Source: Agaribacillus aureus
Lineage (GTDB): Bacteria; Bacteroidota; Bacteroidia; Cytophagales; Cyclobacteriaceae
Direction: 5' to 3'
Length of the DNA stretch: 64,000 nucleotides
NCBI GenBank assembly: GCA_030442055.1
Contig: JAUJEB010000001.1
Location: 496,001-560,000 of the forward strand
Shown: piece after piece, positions 1 to 9,750 of the stretch
Layout: each line of letters opens with the position of its first letter
How positions within the stretch are numbered: the first letter of the stretch is position 1
The notes under the pieces: model-generated
What the model was told of the DNA's origin: nothing
The model's input: only the letters and a program-made list of their open reading frames with translations
Databases searched by the model: none
Translations under genes and position numbers: made by a program

Positions 1-842
1 ATGCTGCCATTGCATTTTTACAACAGCACCATGAAAAACCCTTCTTTTTGTATTACGGTTTGTGGCGACCTCACAATCCTTACACAGCTCCCAAACGATT
101 TTTTGATATGTATCAAGAAGAGGAAACTCAAATGCCTCCCGGTTATAGAAATGACGATCTAAAAGATGTGCCTTTTCAAGGCAGGCAACTGGTCGACTCT
201 CTTAAGAGGTACTACAAAAAAGGGGAAAAAAGTGAAACGTTATGGAAAAAATTTCTTTGGGCTTATAAAGCCAATACTACTTTTGCCGATTGGAATTACG
301 GCCGTGTTATCGAAGCATTGGACAACTCCAGGTATGCCGATAATACCATTGTGATACTGTTTTCTGACAACGGTTTCAATTGTGGAGAAAAAGAACGCTG
401 GGGCAAAGGGACACTTTGGGAACAATCCGACTATGTCCCTTTACTAATCCGAACGCCGTCGAAGCAGCAAGCCACCTGCAAACGTACGGTAAGTTTGTTG
501 GATATATACCCGACATTAATTGAGTACTGTCAAATCAAAAAACCCAGACAAACACTCGATGGCAAAAGCCTGACGCCACTATTAAAAGATCCTGATGCGC
601 CGTGGGATAGACCGGTATTTACTTCATATGGCATAGAATACTCTTCGGTTCGTGATGAGCGCTATCGTTATATTCGTTACCCCGATGGTTCCGAAGAATT
701 ATATGACCATGAGAGCGACCCTTACGAATTGAACAATATAGTTGCCAACAATAACCTGAATGGTATTAAAGAAAAATTGCGCGCCTATATACCCCAAACC
801 TGGGCGCCCAACTTAAAAGGTAGATTAGAAGTGAAAAGGTAA
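1..842 (+). CDS. Sulfatase (S1 family), C-terminal part, cut by left edge
   Basis: The frame is open from base 3 to the stop at 842, so the gene begins outside the window and the catalytic-cysteine motif is not visible. What remains is the C-terminal two thirds of an arylsulfatase-type protein. It includes a LWRPHNPYTAP stretch, an SDNG motif (SDNGFNCGEKERWGKGT) typical of the sulfatase metal/substrate region, and the C-terminal YRYIRYPDGSEELYDHE block seen in iduronate-2-sulfatase-like S1 enzymes. It is clearly paralogous to the sulfatase at 7127-8560, which has the matching LWRPHSPFTAP and SDNGYHCGEKNHW segments. The family hydrolyses sulfate esters on glycans in the periplasm or at the cell surface. 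It probably belongs with the sulfatase/GH43 genes further right. The exact substrate position of the sulfate is unknown. Confidence 0.9.
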   Translation, partial: AAIAFLQQHHEKPFFLYYGLWRPHNPYTAPKRFFDMYQEEETQMPPGYRNDDLKDVPFQGRQLVDSLKRYYKKGEKSETLWKKFLWAYKANTTFADWNYGRVIEALDNSRYADNTIVILFSDNGFNCGEKERWGKGTLWEQSDYVPLLIRTPSKQQATCKRTVSLLDIYPTLIEYCQIKKPRQTLDGKSLTPLLKDPDAPWDRPVFTSYGIEYSSVRDERYRYIRYPDGSEELYDHESDPYELNNIVANNNLNGIKEKLRAYIPQTWAPNLKGRLEVKR

Positions 843-966
843 GCCAAATTTTAGGTATTTCTTGGTTTGAGAACAGGAAATTGAAAGACTCATTAATGGT
901 GCAAGTGCATAAAAGGTTATTTTTGACATATAGGAATCTCTTTTATATTTTTTCAATATTAAAAAA

Positions 967-2442
967 TTAGTCTACCTCAATTACCAGTCTACGATAATCA
1001 TACATAGAGACAATTTTGTTATTATCTCTCACCTCTAAAATTACATGCAGTTGTTTATCTTTTGCATCTTTAGGAATAATCACCGAGGCTTGCATACTGT
1101 CGGCATTGTGAATAACAAGGTTGCCCAAATAAGTTCCCGCTTCTTTGTAATAATACCATGAATAAAATAATCGGTCTTCATCAGGATCAGTGGAACCGGA
1201 AGCCTCCAAATCCAATTTTTTACCTGCTTCGGCCTTTATGAAAATAATTTTATCTGATTTGTCACCATTAATGACCGCTAACGGATTGTGGTTAGCGTTT
1301 CCATAATCTTTAACACACCAATCCATGCGACCTTTGAAATCATTAAAAAATGCCCGGCGCCATCGCCAAATAGGGGCAAAAAGATGATTTTTGTATTCTT
1401 CACCGGTTTCAGGATCTATCCAACTGTCGGCTTCTTCCTTAAAAACAAAAAAAGGGGTTGTATTTTTCTCATCTACCCTTATGTCCGCATGCTTTGACCA
1501 ATAGTTCTCCACCTTTTCTCTGCTAAACCTTCCGCTCCACCCTCCCCATTGAGGATATTCAATATCATAAAGCCCCTTATTAACCAGTCCCAGCCAGGGA
1601 ATAGTGCCTCCTCCTTCCATGAAGATTATACCTCCATTACCAAACTGCCTGATGGGCCAGCCCTTGCCCAGGGGACCATGGCCGCCCTTAATATGCTCCA
1701 GGGCCCATTGGTGTTGACCTATGCCATTATAGGCGTATGGCTCCCAGGTATAAGGCCCAAGCTGTCTTTTATTCCCTTTATTATCCTTGCCACCGTCACC
1801 GCTAGGTCCGGCATAACAATAGGTCTGATAATTACTTCTTATCCAATGAATATCGGGGTATTGATGACATATCCAGGCACCAGCATTGTCTTGAGACCCA
1901 TTTTCATAAACACGTATTTTGTTTAGAGCCCTGTTGAATTCCTCCTGAGAATGTGTAGCTTCATAATCGATCAAGGCCTGTGCAAGGGTATTGGAACCAG
2001 CATTAATGACAATATAGATCGGACGCGGGTCATCTTTTTCCAACGCCCTCACAATGAGCCTTGATCCCGGGCTTGTTCTCCCAATCCCGGTAGCCGCTAT
2101 ACCATATCTTTCTTGTCCCCTTACCACTATACTTTTCAGATAACCCGGTGTCGGCCAGCCTGTATCATGCTTCTTCAGATTTTCCACTATGCGGTCGTAA
2201 CCATCAATCAGTTCGAAGAACAGATCAGGCCGGGTCCCTTTTCGCAAGTACTTACCTGTAACGGCAATGAGCCCTTCAAGATCAAATTCGTTGGCATACA
2301 TAAGCATATGCACCATTTGCTGCTCTTCGTCCGGTTCATTACCCATATCGGCCAATATAATCAGCCGTTGATTTTGTTGCTGGGCAAGGAGCAAAGTGCT
2401 GGTACCGCAAAACATCAAAATAACTATAAAGAATCGTCTCAT
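967..2442 (-). CDS. DUF1593 protein (nucleoside hydrolase-like, Sde182 type), secreted
   Basis: This 491-residue protein has a clear N-terminal signal peptide (MRRFFIVILMFCG...LLLAQ). The mature start (LIILADMGNEPDEEQQ, with Asp32 and Asp38) resembles the Asp-rich calcium/ribose-binding loop of nucleoside hydrolases, which is the hallmark of the DUF1593 family. The last ~100 residues (SGSTDPDEDRLFYSWYYY onward) look like the beta-sandwich tail of the Sde182 cellulose-binding-type proteins. The family is common in PULs of Bacteroidota, but its reaction is not established. It lies 47 bp downstream of the tandem GH43 gene on the same strand and is probably cotranscribed with it, so a role in breaking the same glycan is likely. 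It is unlikely to be a true nucleoside hydrolase, given its export and context. Confidence 0.85.
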   Translation of the reverse strand: MRRFFIVILMFCGTSTLLLAQQQNQRLIILADMGNEPDEEQQMVHMLMYANEFDLEGLIAVTGKYLRKGTRPDLFFELIDGYDRIVENLKKHDTGWPTPGYLKSIVVRGQERYGIAATGIGRTSPGSRLIVRALEKDDPRPIYIVINAGSNTLAQALIDYEATHSQEEFNRALNKIRVYENGSQDNAGAWICHQYPDIHWIRSNYQTYCYAGPSGDGGKDNKGNKRQLGPYTWEPYAYNGIGQHQWALEHIKGGHGPLGKGWPIRQFGNGGIIFMEGGGTIPWLGLVNKGLYDIEYPQWGGWSGRFSREKVENYWSKHADIRVDEKNTTPFFVFKEEADSWIDPETGEEYKNHLFAPIWRWRRAFFNDFKGRMDWCVKDYGNANHNPLAVINGDKSDKIIFIKAEAGKKLDLEASGSTDPDEDRLFYSWYYYKEAGTYLGNLVIHNADSMQASVIIPKDAKDKQLHVILEVRDNNKIVSMYDYRRLVIEVD

Positions 2443-2489
2443 GTATCTGTGATCGGTTATTTACCTAAAATTATTGTTATCGATCTACC

Positions 2490-4370
2490 CTAGTTCTGCT
2501 TTGGCATGGCTTTTATCTCCAAATCATCTCCAATCTGCAAAGGGATCAACCCAAAGTGCATGCGCCAGGGAGCAGTTCTGTCATTACCAAACATGGTAGT
2601 CCACCAGGCGCCTTTTTTATCCTGAAAAACCGTGCCATGCCCTGCGTGTGGAACTCCTACCCTTGCCGGCGTGTATGGTCCCCATATATTTTCAGCAATA
2701 CCATACATCATATCGTAAGTGCCCTGAGTACGGAGCGGCCCATTCCATTCGGCGCCGGTTAGAATATATTTCCCGTTGATTTTAACCATACAATTACCCT
2801 CATAGCCCACATGGTGATTCTCTGTGGTAAGAAGTTTTACCGGCTCCCGGACAAAACCGTTTCTTTCTTCATTAAGCAACCCAAGGTTACCCCCTCCCCA
2901 AAGATAATACAGGTCCCCATTGTCATTTTCAAACAGAAAACCATCGATGCCCTTTACAAAGTTGGCTTTCACAACATTTTCATAAGGCCCTTCGGCTTTC
3001 CCTGTTTTACTTCTGAATAGATAGCTCACCCCCTTTCCGGACCAAATTGAAAAGGTCAGGTAAAATGTTTTATCTTTTTTCACATATTTAATCTCCGGTG
3101 CCCAAAGCATAAATTTACCTTCCGGTGGTTCAATGCCAAGTTGTTCCCATTCCCAAATAAATTTCACAAAACTCCATGTTTTCAAATCCCGGGACCTAAA
3201 TAACCTCACTCCTCCCTTAGGATATTGAAATCCGTAACCGTCATTCGTTCCAACCATATAGTAGCTGCCATCAGCACCTAAAGTCACCGACGGATCTCGT
3301 ATGGTTTCTGAACCGAGTACCGGCTTATATTCCGATACTTGTGAGTTTTCAACGATTACTTTTCCGGAAGGCCTAAGACGATTCAATGTTGAAAACTCCA
3401 AAGGGACAACTCCTGGTCTTTCCCTGAAAGCACAATAATCGTCCGCCTTACTCCCTGAATAAGTGGCCCATAAAGCGTCCTGTTTATCCTTGAATATTGT
3501 AGTTTGAGAGGCATGTGGCAGGGCAATATACCTGGGAGCGTAAGGTCCGAATATTTCACTGGCTTCAGACACAAAAACGTCGTCGGTCATGGTCTGCATC
3601 CGTTCCGTAATTTCGTTGGCGAAAAAATAATATTTACCATTGATTTTTGTCAGAAACGCTCCGGCTTTACCTACCCGGTTTTGAACCGGCCACGCTTTTC
3701 CTTTCGGAAAATGCCTGTCTCCGAAATGCGAGGTATGAGGTTTAATAAATTCGACCGGTCCTTCCAAGGAAGTCATGTCAGCATCCAGCGCTGCAATATA
3801 GCCATTTCCATAAACCAAATATACCTTTCCGTCATCGTCTGCAAAAAGAGAAGGATCCGTAGCATTCCGGACCAAACATGGTGATGCCGTGTAAGGACCA
3901 ATTGCTTTCCCACTTTCGCTGGTAAGCACTTGTATGCAACCTGCTGCATCCGCTAAAGCCAGATAGAAATTAGCATTAAAATAATGTATTTCAGGGGCGA
4001 CAAAACGTCGTTCTCCACCATAGACAATGCCCAGCGACTCCCATTCTTTCAGGTCCGTAGACTTCCATAAAGATACACCGGGATCTTTGTATTCCAGATT
4101 GGTACCTGTAAGATAGTAATAGCCATCACCCCCCAGACAAACACTGATATCCCGCATATGCTTATAAAACAGGGGCTCGATCAATTTGGCATCCGCATCA
4201 GGAAAATTGATACCACCGGCTTCATTAGATGGATGTGATGAGTTAAAAATAGAAGTGTTATTTTGAGAAAACGCTAATGTTGGGCTTAGCATGATAGCAA
4301 TCAAAAGAAGTAGTCTTTCCTTTTTAATGTTCATCTTATTTCTCATTTTCTGATATCTTCGTTTTGCCAT
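2490..4370 (-). CDS. Tandem GH43-like glycoside hydrolase (two beta-propeller modules)
   Basis: The protein has 626 residues, or 614 if the ATG at 4334 (MNIKKERLLLLIAIML) is used; that start gives a cleaner signal peptide. Two family-43-type five-bladed propellers follow, roughly residues 66-330 and 350-615. Module 2 has all three expected acidic residues: Asp359 (TIRDPSV), Asp476 (GIDGFLF) and Glu524 (GYEGNCMVKINGKY). Module 1 keeps Asp74 (MRDISV) and Asp172 (TDPSLF), but the general-acid position reads GKAGAFLTKINGKY, with Ala236 where Glu is expected. It may therefore be a binding or inactive module. Family members are mostly arabinofuranosidases, xylosidases or galactosidases. The gene is divergent from the sulfatase-GH43 fusion at 4677 and precedes the DUF1593 gene. 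Subfamily and substrate cannot be fixed by eye. Confidence 0.85.
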   Translation of the reverse strand: MAKRRYQKMRNKMNIKKERLLLLIAIMLSPTLAFSQNNTSIFNSSHPSNEAGGINFPDADAKLIEPLFYKHMRDISVCLGGDGYYYLTGTNLEYKDPGVSLWKSTDLKEWESLGIVYGGERRFVAPEIHYFNANFYLALADAAGCIQVLTSESGKAIGPYTASPCLVRNATDPSLFADDDGKVYLVYGNGYIAALDADMTSLEGPVEFIKPHTSHFGDRHFPKGKAWPVQNRVGKAGAFLTKINGKYYFFANEITERMQTMTDDVFVSEASEIFGPYAPRYIALPHASQTTIFKDKQDALWATYSGSKADDYCAFRERPGVVPLEFSTLNRLRPSGKVIVENSQVSEYKPVLGSETIRDPSVTLGADGSYYMVGTNDGYGFQYPKGGVRLFRSRDLKTWSFVKFIWEWEQLGIEPPEGKFMLWAPEIKYVKKDKTFYLTFSIWSGKGVSYLFRSKTGKAEGPYENVVKANFVKGIDGFLFENDNGDLYYLWGGGNLGLLNEERNGFVREPVKLLTTENHHVGYEGNCMVKINGKYILTGAEWNGPLRTQGTYDMMYGIAENIWGPYTPARVGVPHAGHGTVFQDKKGAWWTTMFGNDRTAPWRMHFGLIPLQIGDDLEIKAMPKQN

Positions 4371-4676
4371 ATCTAAATTGTCAAATTTCCAGGGTATTCT
4401 CGTCTATTACAGGGCCCTGCTCAGGAAGCTGTCCACCTGATAAGCGTAATCCGGAACCAGGCAAATATCCTTCCCCTTTTTTTACAAGCTTTGTTTAAAA
4501 TGTAAAATAAATCTGGCATATGAAAAACATCAGATGTGCAAAATGTACATTAAGGCAATGATTTGGGATATTAGAGGCAGCCCCTGTTCGGCTAAGTCCC
4601 TATTTTAGTCAGTGTTAATACCCATTAACAGTGGTGGGTGTGAAGTACTAACAGGTTGCGTGATAAAATATTTTAC
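4371..4676. promoter_or_regulatory. Divergent intergenic region between the tandem GH43 and the sulfatase-GH43 fusion
   Basis: About 300 bp separate two divergently transcribed PUL genes, so promoters for both must lie here. I see no exact TAnnTTTG -7 box in either direction and no long coding frame. A TTG at 4656 could extend the fusion gene by seven codons, but the ATG at 4677 gives the better signal peptide. Confidence 0.45.
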
Positions 4677-7040
4677 ATGAAAAGGTTACTCTACATTTTC
4701 CTTGTCTCTTCAACGGCATTAATTAATTCCAAAGCCCAGCCCTATAAGAACCACTCTACCAACGATAAACCCAATATTCTGATGATCATCTGTGATGATT
4801 TAAACCATTGGGTGGGGCATTTCGGAAGAAATAACCAAATAAAGACACCCAACATTGATGCTTTAGCCGGGCAGGGAATTTCATTTACCAATGCTTACTG
4901 TGCCTCCCCTCAATGCAATCCCAGCAGGGCATCGTTCTTTTCAGGGAAAAGACCTTTCAGCAGTGGAGTATACGCCAATGGCACGTTGTGGCAACGTGGG
5001 ATTTCTCCTTCCGATCTGCTGACTTCTCATTTCGACAATAATGGCTATTATGTTGCCGGTGCAGGAAAAATACACGGTAGCGTTATGAAAGAGTTACAAA
5101 AGAAAGGTCGGTATGCCAAAAGAGGTCCGTTGCGTAAAGCCCCGTTAATCGACCAGGGTAAAACAGCCGCTCAGACCTGGGGTATTTTAGATGGTGATGA
5201 TGATAGTGCGGAAGATGAAAAAACGGTAAGGTGGATAACCGAACAGTTAAAAGCCGAATATGATCAACCTTTTTTCCTGATGGCGGGCCTGTATAAACCC
5301 CACTTGAAATGGCATATCCCTAAAAAATACTACGACATGTATCCCCTTGAGGAAATTCAATTACCGCCTGTTCAAAATGGTGATTTGGTCGACATAGATA
5401 TGGATGCTGTTTTTAAAATTGCAGGCGGGCCTAAGGTTTCTACTAAAAATGAGTCGGACGAGGACCTGAAAAAGATGGTTCGGGCCTATATGGCTGCTGT
5501 TTCCTACTGCGATGCCCAGGTAGGGAGGATACTAAAAGCGTTAAACGAAAGTAGGTATAAGAAGAATACCATTATCATGTTATGGGGCGACCATGGTTAT
5601 CATCTTGGAGAAAAATTCATGGCTGCCAAAAGATTGTTATGGGAAGAGGCCACAAGGGCACCTTACATCTGGGTAGGGCCCGGCATAACCAAAAAAGGCG
5701 TTGTTACCGACCACGTTGTTGACTTTATGACAGCTTACCCCACACTTTGCGATCTGGCAGGCCTGCCTATTCCCGGACATGTATCGGGAAAAAGTATAGT
5801 ACCCCTTTTAGCTGACCCCGGTTCAGGCTGGAATGACATGGCGCTTTCCACCTATTGGCCTGGAAATCATACGGTGAGAACTAAGGAGTGGCGATACATA
5901 AGATACGATAACGGTTCTGAGGAATTATATGATAAGAAAAAAGATGAATTTGAGTGGAAAAATCTTATTGATGATCCTCAATATAAAAAGGTAATACAAA
6001 AGCTATCAGATCACCTGCCAAAGGTTGAAGTACCTATGGTGCGGAATTATATGTTGTATCCTGAGGGTAAAGACTCAATACACATTAATGATTTGATAGT
6101 TCATGATCCCTGCATTTTGGTTGACCGGAAGACCAGAACCTATTATATCTACTCCAACTTTGCTCCAAATAAATTCGAAGGAATAGTGGAAGCGCCAAAA
6201 GGTAAAGGTGGCATTATGTTCTATGCCAGTAAGGATCTGGTAAAATGGTCACAACCTAAACCGGCTTTCATAATACCCGATGATTTTTGGGGGGACGATG
6301 ACTCCGGTCCCTGGGCGCCTGAGGTCCACCAATATATGGGCAACTATTATATGTTCACTACTTTCAACGCCTGGGATGAAATTATGGATACTCGCCAGGG
6401 AAGGCCAAAAATCACAAAACGGGCTTCCCAAATATTGGTTTCAGATTCACCAACGGGCCCGTTCACCCTATTTAAAAATCAACCCACCACCCCTAAAGGC
6501 GAAATGACCCTCGATGCCACTTTTTGGCATGAAGATGGTCAACCCTGGATGATTTATTGCCACGAGTGGGTACAGCTTGGAAATGGCCTCATCAAAGCCA
6601 TAAGATTATCTAATGACTTGTCAAAAACCGTTGGAAAACCAGTTACACTGCTTAATGCAGGAGATGTGCCCTGGACAAAACGAAATATAAATTATAGGGG
6701 AACCCGATATCCGGGAGCCGTTACCGACGGGCCTTATTTTTATAAAACAAAAGAAGAAACGTTAATTATGATTTGGTCAAGTTGGTCAGCAAAACGCCAA
6801 TATGCTACTGCCATGGCTGTATCAAAGAGTGGAAAGATCACAGGCCCCTGGAAACACGTGGAAGAACCATTATTACAAGATGACCGCGGCCATGGTATGA
6901 TCTTCAGGGACTTTGATGATAGATTGATACTCTGTTTGCACCGGTATTTTAAATATCCTCACACGCGCGTGCAATTGTACGAGTTAGAAGACACAGGTGC
7001 TTCTATTAAAGTGAAGCAGCAGTTATTAGGACATAGGTGA
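4677..7040 (+). CDS. Sulfatase-GH43 fusion enzyme
   Basis: I chose the ATG at 4677 because it starts directly with a signal peptide (MKRLLYIFLVSSTALINSKA). The N-terminal part (about residues 31-460 of 787) is an S1 sulfatase. It has the metal-binding IICDDLNHW (Asp40, Asp41), the formylglycine motif C80-N-P-S-R84 within YCASPQCNPSRAS, and GDHGYHLGEK. Around residue 465 it passes into a GH43-like propeller: HDPCILV (Asp477), TLDATFW (Asp613) and VTDGPYFYKTK, where Asp684 stands at the usual general-acid Glu position, then GGHGMIFR-like RGHGMIFRDF. There is no stop or frameshift between the halves. A single exported polypeptide could desulfate and cleave the same glycan. It heads the plus-strand operon through 11379. 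The actual linkage cut is unknown. Confidence 0.9.
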   Translation: MKRLLYIFLVSSTALINSKAQPYKNHSTNDKPNILMIICDDLNHWVGHFGRNNQIKTPNIDALAGQGISFTNAYCASPQCNPSRASFFSGKRPFSSGVYANGTLWQRGISPSDLLTSHFDNNGYYVAGAGKIHGSVMKELQKKGRYAKRGPLRKAPLIDQGKTAAQTWGILDGDDDSAEDEKTVRWITEQLKAEYDQPFFLMAGLYKPHLKWHIPKKYYDMYPLEEIQLPPVQNGDLVDIDMDAVFKIAGGPKVSTKNESDEDLKKMVRAYMAAVSYCDAQVGRILKALNESRYKKNTIIMLWGDHGYHLGEKFMAAKRLLWEEATRAPYIWVGPGITKKGVVTDHVVDFMTAYPTLCDLAGLPIPGHVSGKSIVPLLADPGSGWNDMALSTYWPGNHTVRTKEWRYIRYDNGSEELYDKKKDEFEWKNLIDDPQYKKVIQKLSDHLPKVEVPMVRNYMLYPEGKDSIHINDLIVHDPCILVDRKTRTYYIYSNFAPNKFEGIVEAPKGKGGIMFYASKDLVKWSQPKPAFIIPDDFWGDDDSGPWAPEVHQYMGNYYMFTTFNAWDEIMDTRQGRPKITKRASQILVSDSPTGPFTLFKNQPTTPKGEMTLDATFWHEDGQPWMIYCHEWVQLGNGLIKAIRLSNDLSKTVGKPVTLLNAGDVPWTKRNINYRGTRYPGAVTDGPYFYKTKEETLIMIWSSWSAKRQYATAMAVSKSGKITGPWKHVEEPLLQDDRGHGMIFRDFDDRLILCLHRYFKYPHTRVQLYELEDTGASIKVKQQLLGHR

Positions 7041-7126
7041 TACATCTAGCCTTACTAATCAAACGTATTACTAGCCGCAATTATATAAACTCATCGGATC
7101 CTAAATAAAATGTTAAAGCACTAAAA

Positions 7127-8560
7127 ATGATAAAACCAAGTCTCTATTTCAACAAAGGTTTGGCAGCGTTGATCATATTAATGAACCTGTTGGTTTATTG
7201 TTGTTCATCAAATCCTTCAAAACTTGAACCTGATCAACAAAAACGTTACAATGTATTGTTCCTAATCGTCGATGATATGAACGATTATGGCTTCTATCAT
7301 GGCTTCCCAAAAGTCAAAATGCCTTACCTCGATGCTTTTAAGAAGACCGCCATCACCTTTGAGCGAGCCTATTGTGCTTCTCCGGTTTGCACACCATCGC
7401 GCGCTGCCACATTCAGCGGTCTATATCCTCACAATACAGGGGCTTATTTTAATGGTTCTGACCCCTGGAACCAATCTGAATTATTAAAAAGTGTTGAGAC
7501 AATGCCTGAATGCTTTAAACGCAATGGATATACAACATTTGGCCGGGGTAAATTATATCATGCCCAGCTGGAGGAAGGAAGAATAGAAAACAATTTCGAC
7601 AATCGGCCTTTGTACGGTGGTGGTTTTGGGCCCTTTCCCGATGAAGATCATCAGATTAAAGGAAAATTCTGGGGTTACCAATCTTTTCCCGATAGCCTTT
7701 TTCCGGACGTAAAAAACGCAGAAGCGGCCATTGAGTTTTTGAAAAAGGACAAGGATAAACCTTTTTTCCTTGGCCTTGGTTTGTGGCGGCCACATTCTCC
7801 ATTTACTGCTCCGCAACGATTTTATGATATGTACGATATTGATGAAATTGAATTCCCGGCCGGTTTCAAAAAAGATGATACCACCGATATTCCGGAATTA
7901 AGTAAAACGTTGCTTGACCCGTTTGGAAGGTTCCCTGTTTCAGGCCTTACCACCCCCGACAAATGGAAAGAAATGTTGCTGGCTTATAACGCTTGTAATT
8001 CCTTTGCCGATTGGAGTATTGGCAGGGTCATAAAGGAGCTTGATAATAGCAAATATGCAGATAATACCATTGTAGTTTTCTGGTCTGACAATGGCTATCA
8101 CTGCGGCGAGAAAAATCACTGGGAAAAAAATACGCTTTATGAACAGGCTGCCCTCACGCCCCTGGCCATCAGAATTCCCGGATCTGAAACAAATGGAAAG
8201 ATAATTACTGCTCCGGTAAGTCTGGTTGATCTTTACGCTACATTAATTGACTACTGCGGGTTAAATTCACCTAAAAACGAAATTGACAGTAAAAGTTTGC
8301 GTCCGCTATTGGAAAATCCCCAAGCCAATTGGGAACACCCAGCCATTACCACGTTTGGTGAAGGGTCTGTCTCTATCCGAAGCCAGCGATATCGCTACAT
8401 ACAATATGTCGATGGCAGTGAAGAGCTTTATGACCATAATTCCGATCCGTATGAATTCAAAAATATAGCTAATGAGACGGCATTATCGAGCATAAAAACG
8501 AATCTGAGGCGGTACATTCCTAAAAAATTTGCCAAAGAATTGCCGGGAAGAAAAAACTAA
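7127..8560 (+). CDS. Sulfatase (S1, iduronate-2-sulfatase-like), exported
   Basis: This 477-residue protein has an N-terminal hydrophobic segment ending LLVYCCSS, probably a lipoprotein or other export signal. The sulfatase core starts with VLFLIVDDMNDYG (Asp49, Asp50). The catalytic motif is C88-T-P-S-R92 in YCASPVCTPSRAAT, so Cys88 is the residue expected to be converted to formylglycine. SDNGYHCGEKNHW and the C-terminal GSEELYDHNSDPYEF block are intact, and length is normal for the family. It is the closest paralogue in the window of the truncated sulfatase at the left edge. It lies 86 bp after the fusion gene and 71 bp before a GH43 gene on the same strand, so the four genes look like one operon. 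Confidence 0.92.
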   Translation: MIKPSLYFNKGLAALIILMNLLVYCCSSNPSKLEPDQQKRYNVLFLIVDDMNDYGFYHGFPKVKMPYLDAFKKTAITFERAYCASPVCTPSRAATFSGLYPHNTGAYFNGSDPWNQSELLKSVETMPECFKRNGYTTFGRGKLYHAQLEEGRIENNFDNRPLYGGGFGPFPDEDHQIKGKFWGYQSFPDSLFPDVKNAEAAIEFLKKDKDKPFFLGLGLWRPHSPFTAPQRFYDMYDIDEIEFPAGFKKDDTTDIPELSKTLLDPFGRFPVSGLTTPDKWKEMLLAYNACNSFADWSIGRVIKELDNSKYADNTIVVFWSDNGYHCGEKNHWEKNTLYEQAALTPLAIRIPGSETNGKIITAPVSLVDLYATLIDYCGLNSPKNEIDSKSLRPLLENPQANWEHPAITTFGEGSVSIRSQRYRYIQYVDGSEELYDHNSDPYEFKNIANETALSSIKTNLRRYIPKKFAKELPGRKN

Positions 8561-8631
8561 TGGCCGAATGACTTCCTTGCATTGATATCTTACAAACTAA
8601 AAAGTAATAATAACTTAAACTATATCTGGAA

Positions 8632-9714
8632 ATGATTAACAGATCAATCAAAAATATTTCGATACTATTATCAATAGGATATATTACCTTGGCCTGTGGT
8701 AGCCGGATAAATAGCAACGAATCAACCCCCAAGGAACTCACCTTCACCTACACCAACCCTATCACTTCAGGCATTGAAGGAGGTATTCGCGATGCACAAA
8801 TATTTGAGGACAATGGGAAATATTATTTGACAGGAACTTCCTATCCATTTTGGCCCCGCGAAGGAAAAAACCCGGGTGTAAAAATTTATTCCTCCAGTGA
8901 TCTGCTTAACTGGAAATTTGAAAAACTGCTCATTGATCGCAATACCCTGGATTCTACCGTCTGGTATTTGGATAGATTTTGGGCGCCCGAAATCCATAAG
9001 ATAAAAGATAAATATTATCTATTGTTTAATTGCCAGAATGAAACTACGGAGGGTTTTATGGAAAAGGGACAAAAAGGGGGTGTTGCCGTAGCCAACCAGT
9101 TATTCGGGGATTATAAAGTGGTAACACACGACAAGCCATTTATGAATGGCAACGACCTGACATTTTTTGAAGATGATGATGGTAAAGTTTATGCCTTTAA
9201 TAATCGGGCCAAGATGATACAGGTTGCTGAAGTTGACCTCGAGAATATGAAAATAAAAACGGAACCGATTAATTGTTTTCCCACCGGAAGTCTTGAAGCT
9301 GGTGACTGGGATGGCATTGGCATTGAGGGTGCCTATTGCATCAAACATAATGGGACTTACTACCTCTTTTATTCTTCCTGGTCAAGGGGTTATGAAATTG
9401 GTTACGCAACGGCTCAACATCCGCTTGGCCCCTGGATCAAGTATGGAGGTAACCCTATTTACGGCGCTCAAAATGAGAATGCCTGCAAAAAGAATAGCCT
9501 TGAGTTTACGGGAGACCCAAATAGCCCTTGGCGAGCGGTTGGTCATAATGAGATATGGAAGGGGCCGGATGGTCGTCTATGGCTATCTTGCCATGGAATT
9601 TTAAAAGAAACGGGCGTGCCATATTTGGTAATAGATCCTATTGATATAAATGATGGAGTAGTAACCGCTCATGGGCCAAGTTTTACCAAGCAGTCAATAA
9701 CTTACAAACAGTAA
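8632..9714 (+). CDS. GH43-family glycoside hydrolase, lipoprotein
   Basis: The 360-residue protein has a lipoprotein signal with Cys22 in ITLACGSR, followed by one family-43 propeller. All three acidic residues expected for the family are visible: Asp54 (GGIRDAQIF, base), Asp175 (GNDLTFFEDDDGK, pKa modulator) and Glu232 (GIEGAYCIKHNGTYYL, acid). WAPEIHKIKDKYYL is the usual second-blade signature. It should be an exo-acting enzyme on arabinose-, xylose- or galactose-type residues, anchored to the outer membrane or facing the periplasm. It sits between two sulfatases in the same apparent operon (71 bp and 36 bp gaps), which suggests that it acts on residues exposed by desulfation. Confidence 0.9.
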   Translation: MINRSIKNISILLSIGYITLACGSRINSNESTPKELTFTYTNPITSGIEGGIRDAQIFEDNGKYYLTGTSYPFWPREGKNPGVKIYSSSDLLNWKFEKLLIDRNTLDSTVWYLDRFWAPEIHKIKDKYYLLFNCQNETTEGFMEKGQKGGVAVANQLFGDYKVVTHDKPFMNGNDLTFFEDDDGKVYAFNNRAKMIQVAEVDLENMKIKTEPINCFPTGSLEAGDWDGIGIEGAYCIKHNGTYYLFYSSWSRGYEIGYATAQHPLGPWIKYGGNPIYGAQNENACKKNSLEFTGDPNSPWRAVGHNEIWKGPDGRLWLSCHGILKETGVPYLVIDPIDINDGVVTAHGPSFTKQSITYKQ

Positions 9715-9750
9715 TACGAGAGCACTAAAGAAAATTTTAAATTACAAACC

